This document shows, one piece after another, positions 1 to 6,130 of a stretch of 8,166 nucleotides of DNA. The notes beneath the pieces are model-generated. The model was not told the origin of the DNA. It ran no database searches and worked only from the letters and a program-made list of their open reading frames with translations. Every line of letters begins with the position of its first letter. Position 1 is the first letter of the stretch. The stretch lies in the NCBI GenBank assembly GCA_964483325.1, contig CAZAAW010000051.1:1-8166 (forward strand), given 5' to 3'. This DNA comes from CAZAAW01 sp964483325. GTDB taxonomy: Bacteria > Pseudomonadota > Alphaproteobacteria > Rhizobiales > Kaistiaceae. A program made the position numbers and the translations under genes.

Positions 1-40
1 ATCGCAGCCGCCAATGCAACTTGACACCCAAGATAGTCGC

Positions 41-113
41 TCACCCGTCCGCCTAAGCCTCGCTGCCGCGAGGCAAGGCTCCCGACCTCTCCCTATGGGA
101 GAGGCAGGAGGCG
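41..113. repeat. 73-bp dispersed repeat, copy 1 (left end)
   Basis: This stretch matches 8043-8114 almost base for base; the visible differences are one extra C in the first hairpin loop (TGCC here, TGC there) and CAGGAGG against CAAGAGG near the right end. It contains two hairpins: GCCTCGC (57-63) pairing with GCGAGGC (68-74), and CCTCTCCC (86-93) pairing with GGGAGAGG (97-104) across a TAT loop. This double-hairpin build is typical of intergenic palindromic repeats in alphaproteobacterial genomes. It lies just beyond the 3' end of the minus-strand small gene, so it may also help end that transcript (inference). Confidence 0.85.
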
Positions 114-128
114 GCGATGCCGGGCGCC

Positions 129-308
129 CTACGGGGTGGAGGGCAGGAACTGCGCCTGCTCCACCGGATTGCCCTTCATGTCCTCCACCGCCACCGTCTG
201 GCCGCGCGCCGTCTCGTCGGCGATGATGCGGGCGACGACGTCCTGCGTGTCGGCGAGCAGGCTGAACGACTCGCCGGCCGGGTCGGTGATCTTCACAATC
301 CAGGGCAT
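129..308 (-). CDS. Small conserved protein of unknown function (paralogue of 7597-7806)
   Basis: A 59-residue protein whose function I do not recognise. It begins MPWIVKITDPAGE and has a second conserved block, VEDMKGNPV, near residues 41-49. Aligned without gaps to the 69-residue product of 7597-7806 it shares about 17 of 51 positions, including IVK, P-x-GE, L-x-AD, V-x-x-ED and KG. This conservation supports both as real genes. An in-frame ATG lies 12 bases upstream (320). I chose 308 because it has GGAGG five bases before it and because the paralogue starts in the same register (MAYIVK). It has no signal peptide, no membrane segment and no cysteine. The pattern suggests a short strand, a helix and a second strand, so a small soluble cytoplasmic protein (inference). 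It faces outward, towards the 73-bp repeat at 41-113. Confidence 0.72.
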   Translation of the reverse strand: MPWIVKITDPAGESFSLLADTQDVVARIIADETARGQTVAVEDMKGNPVEQAQFLPSTP

Positions 309-404
309 GGGCGCCTCCATGAGGGTTGCGCCGCCCTCCTAGCACGCTCCGGCGCGGGGGGCGAAATGCCCGCCCGCCGGCACCGCAGCCGCGTCATGCC
401 CGGC

Positions 405-570
405 GGCGCTCCCCACCCGTCACGCGCTCCGCGCGCGCCACCCTCCCCGTTCCGAGGAGGGATTGGTGCGTGCTTCCCTATGAAGGTGCCTTCCCCGCCG
501 AAAGAGGCGCCTATCCCTCACCGCTCGCGGGGAGGGTGGCAGCGCGAAGCGCTGACGGGTGGGGAGCGCC
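405..570. repeat. B-type inverted-arm repeat, copy 1 (complete)
   Basis: The left arm (405-449) and right arm (528-570) are imperfect inverted copies. Both carry GGCGCTCCCCACCCGTCA and GCCACCCTCCCCG when read towards the centre, with a few indels between those blocks. The spacer is about 78 bases. The left arm plus the adjoining spacer recurs at 5957-6035 and 7853-7932. This is the only copy in the window with both arms, so it could fold into a long cruciform or RNA hairpin. It belongs to a REP/BIME-like intergenic repeat class and has no coding potential of its own. It sits between the minus-strand small gene and the capsid gene. Confidence 0.75.
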
Positions 571-813
571 GGCGCCGGACGAGGCGCCGACAGCCCCCTG
601 CCGCCGCCCCGCCTTTCCTTTTCCCGCGGCACACCTTTGTGCCGCTCCCCTTTCCCCGGGCAACCCGCCTTGCGGCTCCGGGGCTTTCGCCTGCCTTCGT
701 TGGGCGCGCCTTCGGGCTCGCTGCCGGCTCCCGCTTGCGGGGCAACCCGGCGGCGGGCTTTGGCCAACCGTTCGGCGGGGCTTCTCCAACCCGAAAATCC
801 CAAAGGTGCTGAC
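571..813 (+). other. GC-rich non-coding leader upstream of the capsid gene
   Basis: About 240 bases between the B-type repeat and the capsid start hold no convincing gene. The long reading frames crossing it are Arg/Pro/Ala-rich and run through repeats. It contains a perfect 8-bp hairpin, GCGGCACA (626-633) with TGTGCCGC (638-645) around CCTT, not followed by a T tract. The block GGGCAACCCG also occurs twice, near 659 and 741. I see no clear promoter. The stretch may carry the 5' untranslated region of the capsid transcript or be remnant phage or repeat sequence. Confidence 0.4.
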
Positions 814-1653
814 ATGGCCGAGACGGCCTTCCAGACCCAGTACCGCCAGGAATTCGTCCAGGGGTTCGAGATGCGCCAGTCGCTTCTCCGCTCCATGGTC
901 GTCACCGAGGCGGTGGTGAAGGGCAGCCAGGCGACGTTCCTGGTTGCCGACAGCGGCGGCGCGTCCGCCACGACGCGCGGCGTCAACGGGCTCATTCCCG
1001 CCCGCGCCGACAACAATACCCAGCTCACCGCCCCTCTCACCGAGTGGCATGACCTGGTGCGCAAGACCGGCTTCAACGTCTTCGCGTCGCAGGGCGACCA
1101 GCGGCGCATCATGCAGGAGACGACGATGGCGGTGATCAATCGCAAGATCGATGCGGACATCATCGCCCAGCTCGACACCGCCACCAACGATACCGGCGCG
1201 GCTGTGACGGGCTCGGTGGCGCTGGTCGCCAAGGCGCTCGCCATCCTCGGCAATGCCGAGGTGCCGATCGAGGAGCAGGACAACATGTTCGGGGTGATCA
1301 CCCCGGCTTTGTGGGCCTACCTCGCCCAGACCAAGGAATTCGCCTCCGGCGACTATGTCGAGGTGAAGCCCTTCAACGGGCCGGCACGGCGCATGTTCCG
1401 CTGGTTCCATGTCAACTGGGCGATCCATCCCAACCTGACCGGGGCCGGCACCAGCGCCGAGAAATGCTTCGTGTTCCACCGCAACGCCATCGGCCACGCG
1501 GTCGACACCAAGAGCATCCAGTCGCCGGTCGGCTATGACGAGGAGCAGGATTATTCCTGGGCCCGGGCCTCGGTCTATATGGGCTCGAAGCTCCTGCAGA
1601 ACGCCGGCGTCGTGGTGCTCAACCATGACGGCTCGGCCTATGTGGCCTCGTAG
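814..1653 (+). CDS. Phage major capsid protein
   Basis: A 279-residue protein that I recognise as a prophage/phage major (coat) capsid protein, expected to have the HK97-type fold; the exact family (possibly Pfam Phage_capsid_2) is from memory. Family-like stretches are an N-terminal QYRQEFVQGFEMRQSLLR block (9-26), TRGVNGLIPARADN (54-67), TEWHDLVRKTGFNVFASQG (76-94), an Arg/Lys-bearing helix INRKIDADII (108-117), and a C-terminal YDEEQDYSWARASVYMGSKL (241-260) followed by NAGVVVLNHDGSA. The length suits a compact, full-length coat protein. I chose the ATG at 814 because AAAGG lies 7 bases upstream and similarity starts with MAETAFQTQY; a longer frame open from 559 runs through low-complexity leader. 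The gene is intact, yet no portal, terminase, protease or tail gene flanks it. It is followed 15 bases later by its usual small partner. Whether it is still expressed or is a remnant cannot be told. Confidence 0.9.
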   Translation: MAETAFQTQYRQEFVQGFEMRQSLLRSMVVTEAVVKGSQATFLVADSGGASATTRGVNGLIPARADNNTQLTAPLTEWHDLVRKTGFNVFASQGDQRRIMQETTMAVINRKIDADIIAQLDTATNDTGAAVTGSVALVAKALAILGNAEVPIEEQDNMFGVITPALWAYLAQTKEFASGDYVEVKPFNGPARRMFRWFHVNWAIHPNLTGAGTSAEKCFVFHRNAIGHAVDTKSIQSPVGYDEEQDYSWARASVYMGSKLLQNAGVVVLNHDGSAYVAS

Positions 1654-1668
1654 GGAGGAGCAGCGGAT

Positions 1669-1929
1669 ATGGCTTACGTGACCAGCAACCCGCCGGCCTG
1701 CCTGGTGCCGCGCATCGGCACCCACAGCGCCCTGTGGGTCTACAAGAGCACCGACGCCCATGGCGACGTCGATGCCACCGACTACTTCACCAACGGCGCC
1801 GCCCTCGGCATGAGAGTGAACGACGTGGTGATCGTCCTCGACACCGACGCGCCGACGGCGACCATCCACATGGTCACAACCGTCGACGCCGACGGCAACG
1901 CCACCGTCGGCGCCGCGACGCTGGCGTGA
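1669..1929 (+). CDS. Small phage-associated protein downstream of capsid
   Basis: An 86-residue protein beginning MAYVTSNPPACLVPRIG, with a central block of aromatic and Gly-rich residues (LWVYKSTDA, DYFTNGAALGMRV) and a threonine/valine-rich C-terminal half that looks all-beta. Proteins of this look are, from memory, commonly encoded directly after this kind of capsid protein in phages and prophages, but I know of no assigned role; a minor head or decoration protein is a guess. It follows the capsid stop by 15 bases with a strong ribosome site (GGGAGGAG, 1653-1660), so the two are surely co-transcribed. The TGA stop lies nine bases before a strong hairpin that closes the unit. The protein has no signal peptide or membrane segment. 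Confidence 0.75.
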   Translation: MAYVTSNPPACLVPRIGTHSALWVYKSTDAHGDVDATDYFTNGAALGMRVNDVVIVLDTDAPTATIHMVTTVDADGNATVGAATLA

Positions 1930-1938
1930 TGAAAGGGC

Positions 1939-1965
1939 GGGCGGTAGCAAAAACAGCTACCGCCC
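1939..1965 (+). terminator. Strong hairpin ending the capsid transcription unit
   Basis: A perfect 10-bp stem, GGGCGGTAGC (1939-1948) with GCTACCGCCC (1956-1965), encloses an A-rich 7-base loop (AAAAACA). It begins nine bases after the stop of the 86-residue gene. No T tract follows (TGCTCCC), so it is not a textbook intrinsic terminator; it could act as a weaker terminator or as a 3'-end stabiliser. The A-type repeat begins about ten bases later and has lost its normal left end there. Confidence 0.65.
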
Positions 1966-1974
1966 TGCTCCCGG

Positions 1975-2097
1975 CGGGCGAAGACCCGGGCATCCACGCG
2001 AACACCGTGGGTGCAGGAAAGAGCGCCTGGCGGGCGGCGTTTCTTTCTGCGCCAACCGTGTTCGCGTGGGAATGCCGGATCAAGTCCGGCCATGACG
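1975..2097. repeat. A-type double-hairpin repeat, copy 1 (left end missing)
   Basis: Matches copies at 2164-2294 and 5742-5873 from GGGCGAAGACCCGGG onward. Its right half ends CCGGCCATGACG, like the others. The left terminal CGTCATGCCC is absent and replaced by sequence next to the capsid-unit hairpin. The inner arms ACGCGAACAC and GTGTTCGCGT are intact. A shared flanking motif (GTGCGAGCCTCCCGATGGC, from 2116) follows 19 bases after the repeat, at the same offset as in copy 3 (22 bases in copy 2). Non-coding. Confidence 0.85.
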
Positions 2098-2163
2098 CTG
2101 CGGGGTGGAGAGGGGGTGCGAGCCTCCCGATGGCACCGCGTACCGCCATTTCCAGCCCAGCCG

Positions 2164-2294
2164 CGTCATGCCCGGGCGAAGACACGGGCGTCCACGCGAA
2201 CACCGTGGGTGCAGGAAAGAGCGCCCGGCGGGCGGCGTTCGTTCTGCGCCAACCGTGTTCGCGTGGGAATGCCGGATCAAGTCCGGCCATGACG
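2164..2294. repeat. A-type double-hairpin repeat, copy 2 (complete)
   Basis: A complete copy running from CGTCATGCCCGGG to CCGGCCATGACG. The left half is a hairpin (GCCCGGG with a degraded partner, ACACGGGC) followed by ACGCGAACAC. The right half is the inverted equivalent, GTGTTCGCGT followed by the hairpin GCCGGA-TCAAG-TCCGGC. About 50 bases separate the halves. This is a REP-doublet (BIME-like) build. It lies about 65 bases downstream of copy 1 in the same orientation. Confidence 0.88.
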
Positions 2295-2315
2295 CCTGTG
2301 GGATGGAGAGAGGGT

Positions 2316-2402
2316 GTGCGAGCCTCCCGATGGCGCGCTCGCGAGGGCGGGGATGGTCGTGCGAACGGCCCGGCGTGGGGAGCGCCATCGGGAGGTTCGC
2401 AC
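2316..2402. repeat. 21-bp inverted pair (C motif) downstream of the large minus-strand gene
   Basis: The segments 2316-2336 (begins GTGCGAGCCTCCCGATGG) and 2382-2402 (ends CCATCGGGAGGTTCGCAC) are inverted copies with a single mismatch, separated by 45 bases. The same motif occurs in direct orientation at 2116-2136 and, with more changes, at 5892-5912, each time just right of an A-type repeat. The pair lies 21 bases beyond the stop codon of the large gene, so a transcript reading out of that gene would fold it into a long stem. A role as terminator or 3'-end stabiliser is inferred; no T tract is seen. Confidence 0.7.
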
Positions 2403-2423
2403 CGTGCGCCTGGCGGGCGGCGC

Positions 2424-5400
2424 CTATCGTGCCGTGGCGCCGGGGGAGGCGGAGGTTTTTGGCGGGGCGTCCTGCAGGGTGGCGAGGCAGCGGGCCAGGA
2501 TGCCGGCGCGCTGCTCGCTGTAGGAGGCGGGCCGGACGCGCGGGTCGCCCAGCGGGTTGAGCTCCGGCAGGCCGACCGCCGGCGGCGGACCGGCCGTGGC
2601 ATCGGCCACCTGCTGCGCCGCGCAGCGGAAGGCGTCGGCCTCGAGCGCCTCGGGATAGGACAGGTAGCGCTGGAAGGTCTGGCGGTGGCGGCGGGCATCG
2701 GCGACGGCGTCGCGGAATTCCAGATGCAGGGCGAGGCGGCGGTCGGCTGCGGTGAAGCCGTCGGTCCTGCCGTAGCCGGCCGCCGCGGCGGCGCTCTCCC
2801 AGCTGGCGGCGAGATCGGTGAGCGCGTCGTCGATGCCGCCGATCACGGCGCGCCGGTCCTCCAGCCTGTTGAGGCACATCTTGAAGAGGCCCAGCCGGGC
2901 GATATAGGCGCGGCCGAGGGTGGAGCCGGGAAACTGCCGGTCGAGCCCGTCCGCCTGTACCGCAAGCATCCGGCTGCCCCCCTCCCTGATGCAGGCGAAG
3001 GTGAAATATTCGATCTCCAGCGGCAGGTCGGCCGCAAAGAACACTATGCCCTCATTGTCGCTGACCGTCCGCGCGAAGGCGTAGAGGGCGCGCAGGCGCT
3101 GCACCCGCTCCGCGTCGCTGGCCGGCGCGCCCGGCCATGGCAGGCCCGCCGCGTCGGCCATCGCATCGATGGAAACGGCGATCTCGCCGATCATGGCGTC
3201 GAAATCCGCGTCGCTATAGGCCGTCCAGTCGGCCGGTGCGGCGAGCGTCGGAGGGTGGTCTGCCGGCGTGGCGCTGGCCGGCTCGGGCTCCTCGATGCCG
3301 AAGAACGCAGGGTCGTTCCATCTGTCGGAATCGTCGGAGAGGGTGAGGATGCAGATGGCGAGGGCGGTGGCGCGCCGGTCGCTGAAGCCGGCCGGCAAGC
3401 TGACCGGCCTGTCGTCCCAGGTCCGCTCGCGCACCCCTTCCGCGGCGAGGCGGCGGTTGCGCCCGGACAGCTCCGGCATGTGGGTGAGCCCGTCGGCGCA
3501 GCGGTAGGTCTGGTATTCGAGCCGCGCCTGGTTGAGACGGAAATGCGACAGCGCGACATCGCCGAGGGACAGCGCCAGGGCCACCGCGCCGCGAAATTCC
3601 ATGTGGACGGTGCGCAGCCGTTCGGCCTCGCTGCCCTCCTCCAGCGGTTCGCCGAGGCCGGCGGCCGTCTCCAGCCAGGCCAGTGCCAGGTCGCGGATCT
3701 CCCCGGTCCGGACCTCGGCGCTCGGCGAGGCCACGAAGTCGTAATGGTAGCCGAGGCAGGCGCGCATCAGCGCCCGCCGCGCCGCTGCCGGGGCATCCAG
3801 CCCGTCGGCGATGTCGTCGCGCATCAGGCTGGCGTCGGCGTTGAGCGCCCAGGGCGCCAGCTGCGGCGCGCAGCTGAAGACATAATATTCGAGCTGCTGC
3901 GGCGACAGCATCGGGTCGAAGAAGGCGCCGTTGCGGACCAGGCCGGCATAGTAGTCGAGATAGAAGCGGCGCATGCGCCTGGCGCGCCCGCTGTCGTCCA
4001 TCGCGCCGTCGGCGGCATAGCCGAACCCTTCCAGCAGCCGGTCGGTGCGGGCGGCAAGGACATTGACCCGGTCGTCCAGCGCGGCCCCGTCCTCGGGCGG
4101 CGGCAGCGCCATATAGGGCTCGGCGCGCATATGCGCCGCGCCCTCCGGCGGCGTCGCGTCCGGCCCGGCCGGATCGGCGGCCGCAGGTGATTCCTCTGCC
4201 GGCGCCGCCGCTGCCGGCTCGGCCGCGGCAGGGGCGGCGTCGGCCGGCGGCTCCCATTGCGTGACCGGCGGGAAGATGCCCGGCTCGGTCCAGCGCGGCG
4301 AGTGGTCGAGAAAGCTCATGGCGCAGCTCGCCATATAGGCGGTGCGGTCGGCGCTGAAGCCGGCCGGCAGCGCGATCGCCTCGCCGCCGACGGTTCTCTC
4401 GTGCAGATAGGGCAGGGCGCTGGCCAGCTTGTCCGCCTCGACCGCCGGTTCCGGCAGCCACAGCGCAGCGCAGCGATAGACGGCGCGCTCGAGGCCGTCC
4501 GGATCGTCGGCCAGGTGCGGCGAGAAGGCGTTGGTCCAGGAGACGAGGGCAGCGGTGACGCCGATCCGGAACTCCATATGCAGGAGATGCAGGCGCTGCA
4601 TCTCGTTCGCCGCGGCATCGGTCGGATAGCCGGCGCCGGCGGCCGCCGCCTCCCAGGCGAGCGCCGCCTCGCTCACCGCATCATGCGCCACGGCGGCGGG
4701 ATCGTTGGCGCGGGCGTCGCCGAAGAGGGCGAGGCAGGCGGTGAGGACGGTCGACCGCGCCGCCATCGCCGGGGCGAGCGCCGTCAGGTTGTCGCGCAGC
4801 GTCTCGGTGTCCTCGGCAAGGGTGCGTTCCGCCCGCTCCAGGACGCAGGCATAGACCGCCGCTTCCAGGTCGCGCGGCTTCATCAGCAGCGGGAAGGAAT
4901 AGCCGCTGAGCTGCGCGCCGGCCGCCAGGGCGACATGGATCCGCCGCATCCGGTCGGCCCGCGCGCTGTCGTCCAGCTGATCGTCGAAGGGGTAGCCGAG
5001 CCTGTCCAGGGTTTTGTCCGCCATGACGGCGAGCCGGACGATCTCGGCATCGTCGCCGGCGGCCGGGCTGGCGCCGGGCGCCGGCGCCGGATCGGTGGGA
5101 GCCGGATCGGCGGCGGGGTGGTCCGGCGGCGTGGCGTCCGGCTGTGCCGGTGCTGGCGCCGCGGCATCCGCGATGGTTGTACCGTCGCGCAGGCGGTCGA
5201 GGCAGGCGCCGAGAAGGAGAAGGCGCGCCGCCATGGCCGGATCGCCCGGCGCGGCATCGAGGCGGGCGGCATTTGCCCGGACCAGGGCCCGCCCTTCCTG
5301 GGCGCCGCACCAGTAGACGGCCCGCTCCAGCTGGCCGCTGCCCGGATAGGCGCTGAAGGTCTCGCCCCTGGCGGCGCGCTGCGTGGCGAGGGTGGCGAAG

Positions 5401-5591
5401 GCATCGTGCAGGCTGTCGATGCGGGCGGCGGCGTCCCCGGCGGCGGGATAGCCGAAGCCGGCGACGGCCATGTCGAAGAAGCCGGCCGTGGCGCCGAGCG
5501 TCTCGGCGGCGACCGGCAGCGTCAGATCCTCCGCCCGCGCCGGCAGGATCGCCAGCGCCAGCGCCGTTGCGGCCGCCAGCCAGATGCGCAT
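2424..5591 (-). CDS. Large exported protein with seven Cys-pair helical repeats, function unknown
   Basis: A 1055-residue protein I cannot assign to a family. The start at 5591 gives a signal peptide (MRIWLAAATALALAILPARA, cleavage near 21) and has GGGGGA eight bases upstream; an ATG at 5618 would add nine residues before it. The mature protein has seven divergent repeats: about 24-138, 181-295, 296-440, 502-624, 625-766, 789-919 and 920-1041. Each has a helix often ending in a G-[FL/A]-GY-like turn, a helix rich in Arg (often LH-x-EFR), an LE-x-x-[VYF]-[YF]-x-C segment, and a last helix ending in CL-x-x-L or similar. There are exactly 14 cysteines, two per repeat (95/130, 249/286, 374/423, 574/612, 698/747, 867/906, 990/1035), so one disulfide per repeat in the periplasm is likely. 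Pro/Ala-rich linkers (139-180, 441-501, 767-788) divide it into one single and three paired units. No catalytic motif, lipobox, anchor or LPXTG is seen. A structural, binding or scaffold role is a guess. It stands alone and faces away from hupE. Confidence 0.85.
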   Translation of the reverse strand: MRIWLAAATALALAILPARAEDLTLPVAAETLGATAGFFDMAVAGFGYPAAGDAAARIDSLHDAFATLATQRAARGETFSAYPGSGQLERAVYWCGAQEGRALVRANAARLDAAPGDPAMAARLLLLGACLDRLRDGTTIADAAAPAPAQPDATPPDHPAADPAPTDPAPAPGASPAAGDDAEIVRLAVMADKTLDRLGYPFDDQLDDSARADRMRRIHVALAAGAQLSGYSFPLLMKPRDLEAAVYACVLERAERTLAEDTETLRDNLTALAPAMAARSTVLTACLALFGDARANDPAAVAHDAVSEAALAWEAAAAGAGYPTDAAANEMQRLHLLHMEFRIGVTAALVSWTNAFSPHLADDPDGLERAVYRCAALWLPEPAVEADKLASALPYLHERTVGGEAIALPAGFSADRTAYMASCAMSFLDHSPRWTEPGIFPPVTQWEPPADAAPAAAEPAAAAPAEESPAAADPAGPDATPPEGAAHMRAEPYMALPPPEDGAALDDRVNVLAARTDRLLEGFGYAADGAMDDSGRARRMRRFYLDYYAGLVRNGAFFDPMLSPQQLEYYVFSCAPQLAPWALNADASLMRDDIADGLDAPAAARRALMRACLGYHYDFVASPSAEVRTGEIRDLALAWLETAAGLGEPLEEGSEAERLRTVHMEFRGAVALALSLGDVALSHFRLNQARLEYQTYRCADGLTHMPELSGRNRRLAAEGVRERTWDDRPVSLPAGFSDRRATALAICILTLSDDSDRWNDPAFFGIEEPEPASATPADHPPTLAAPADWTAYSDADFDAMIGEIAVSIDAMADAAGLPWPGAPASDAERVQRLRALYAFARTVSDNEGIVFFAADLPLEIEYFTFACIREGGSRMLAVQADGLDRQFPGSTLGRAYIARLGLFKMCLNRLEDRRAVIGGIDDALTDLAASWESAAAAAGYGRTDGFTAADRRLALHLEFRDAVADARRHRQTFQRYLSYPEALEADAFRCAAQQVADATAGPPPAVGLPELNPLGDPRVRPASYSEQRAGILARCLATLQDAPPKTSASPGATAR

Positions 5592-5627
5592 GGGTCCAGT
5601 CCCCCCGACAGCTCCCATTTGATGGAA

Positions 5628-5656
5628 GTTGTAGCGGATGAAAGAGGGGCGGCCAA
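5628..5656 (-). promoter_or_regulatory. Predicted housekeeping-sigma promoter of the large repeat protein gene
   Basis: Read on the minus strand, TTGGCCG (5656-5650) is followed after exactly 14 bases by GCTACAAC (5635-5628). The latter fully matches the alphaproteobacterial (Caulobacter sigma-73) -10 consensus GCTANAWC, and the 10-14 base gap fits TTGACGS-N10-14-GCTANAWC; the -35 has two departures. Transcription would start near 5620, leaving a short leader of about 30 bases before the ATG at 5591. This is a prediction from sequence only. Confidence 0.5.
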
Positions 5657-5741
5657 CGGCGGCGGTTGGGATTGGTTAAGGGGCGCGCCGAAACGAGACG
5701 GGCGGTGGTCGCCTGCGCTCCAGCTGCGTCATGCCCAGCCG

Positions 5742-5873
5742 CGTCATGCCCGGGCGAAGACCCGGGCATCCACGCGAACACCTTGGGTGCAGGAAAGAGC
5801 GCCTGGCGGGCGGCGTTTCTTTCTGCGCCATGCGTGTTCGCGTGGGAATGCCGGATCAAGTCCGGCCATGACG
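5742..5873. repeat. A-type double-hairpin repeat, copy 3 (complete)
   Basis: This is the best-preserved copy. The left half starts CGTCATG and holds the hairpin GCCCGGG-CGAAGA-CCCGGGC, then ACGCGAACAC. The right half is the inverse, GTGTTCGCGT, then GCCGGA-TCAAG-TCCGGC and CATGACG. The two ~40-base halves are inverted relative to each other, and the spacer contains a further short inverted pair (GAAAGAGCGCC against GGCGTTTCTTTC). Both flanks are also shared with copy 2 (CAGCCG on the left, CCTGTGGG on the right), so the mobile or duplicated unit extends beyond the palindrome. It sits in the divergent gap between the large gene and the hupE-like gene. Confidence 0.88.
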
Positions 5874-5956
5874 CCTGTGGGGTGGAGAGGGGTGCGAACC
5901 TGCCGCTGGCGCGCTCGCGGCGGTGGGGATGGCGGTGCCGTCCTGCCCGGCGTCGC

Positions 5957-6035
5957 TCCCTACCCGTCACGCGCCTGCGGCGCGCGCCACGCTCCCCGTG
6001 CCGGTGAGGGCTGGGTGCGGGCTTCCCGAGGGCGG
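5957..6035. repeat. B-type repeat, copy 2 (left arm plus spacer)
   Basis: Aligns with 410-490 and 7853-7932: TCCCTACCCGTCACGCGC, GCGCGCGCCAC, a CCGGTGAGGG block, GGTGCGGGCTTCCCGA. The inverted right arm present in copy 1 is missing. It lies about 85 bases right of A-type copy 3, upstream of the hupE-like gene. No riboswitch (no GCCACTG-type B12 box) or NikR-like operator was noticed in the rest of this gap. A TTGACGG at 6070-6076 matches the -35 consensus but has no recognisable -10 partner. Confidence 0.7.
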
Positions 6036-6130
6036 TGCGGCCTTCTGATGGTCCGCGGTCTTGGCTTTCTTGACGGGGCGCGGGATTCGGGGGGATGGTG
6101 CCGGCAGGTTTCCTTATGAGGATCGATCCG

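Noticed and set aside
21..26. TTGACA resembling a -35 box
   Set aside because: No -10 element follows at 16-18 bases and no plus-strand gene begins nearby.
326..812. Plus-strand frames between the left small gene and the capsid
   Set aside because: They cross the B-type inverted repeat, overlap each other in different frames, and are composed of Arg/Pro/Ala-rich low-complexity sequence without a ribosome site.
559..813. N-terminal extension of the capsid protein
   Set aside because: The frame is open, but the extra residues are low-complexity, similarity begins at MAETAFQTQY, and a good ribosome site precedes 814.
511..1950. Long minus-strand frame (479 codons) antisense to the capsid gene
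   Set aside because: It opposes a recognisable capsid gene, has a shadow composition rich in Gly/Arg/His/Val, and runs into repeat sequence. High GC makes such open antisense frames common.
1966..2402. Possible CRISPR-like array
   Set aside because: The repeats are long (~130 bp), internally palindromic, few and unevenly spaced, with no unique uniform spacers and no cas genes.
1734..4190. 818-codon plus-strand frame
   Set aside because: It crosses repeats A1 and A2 and lies antisense to the large gene, whose seven-fold repeats, signal peptide and paired cysteines show the minus strand is coding.
5592..6130. B12 riboswitch or NikR operator controlling the permease
   Set aside because: I looked for a GCCACTG-type B12 box and for a GTATGA-TCATAC dyad and saw neither; the gap is mostly repeat sequence.
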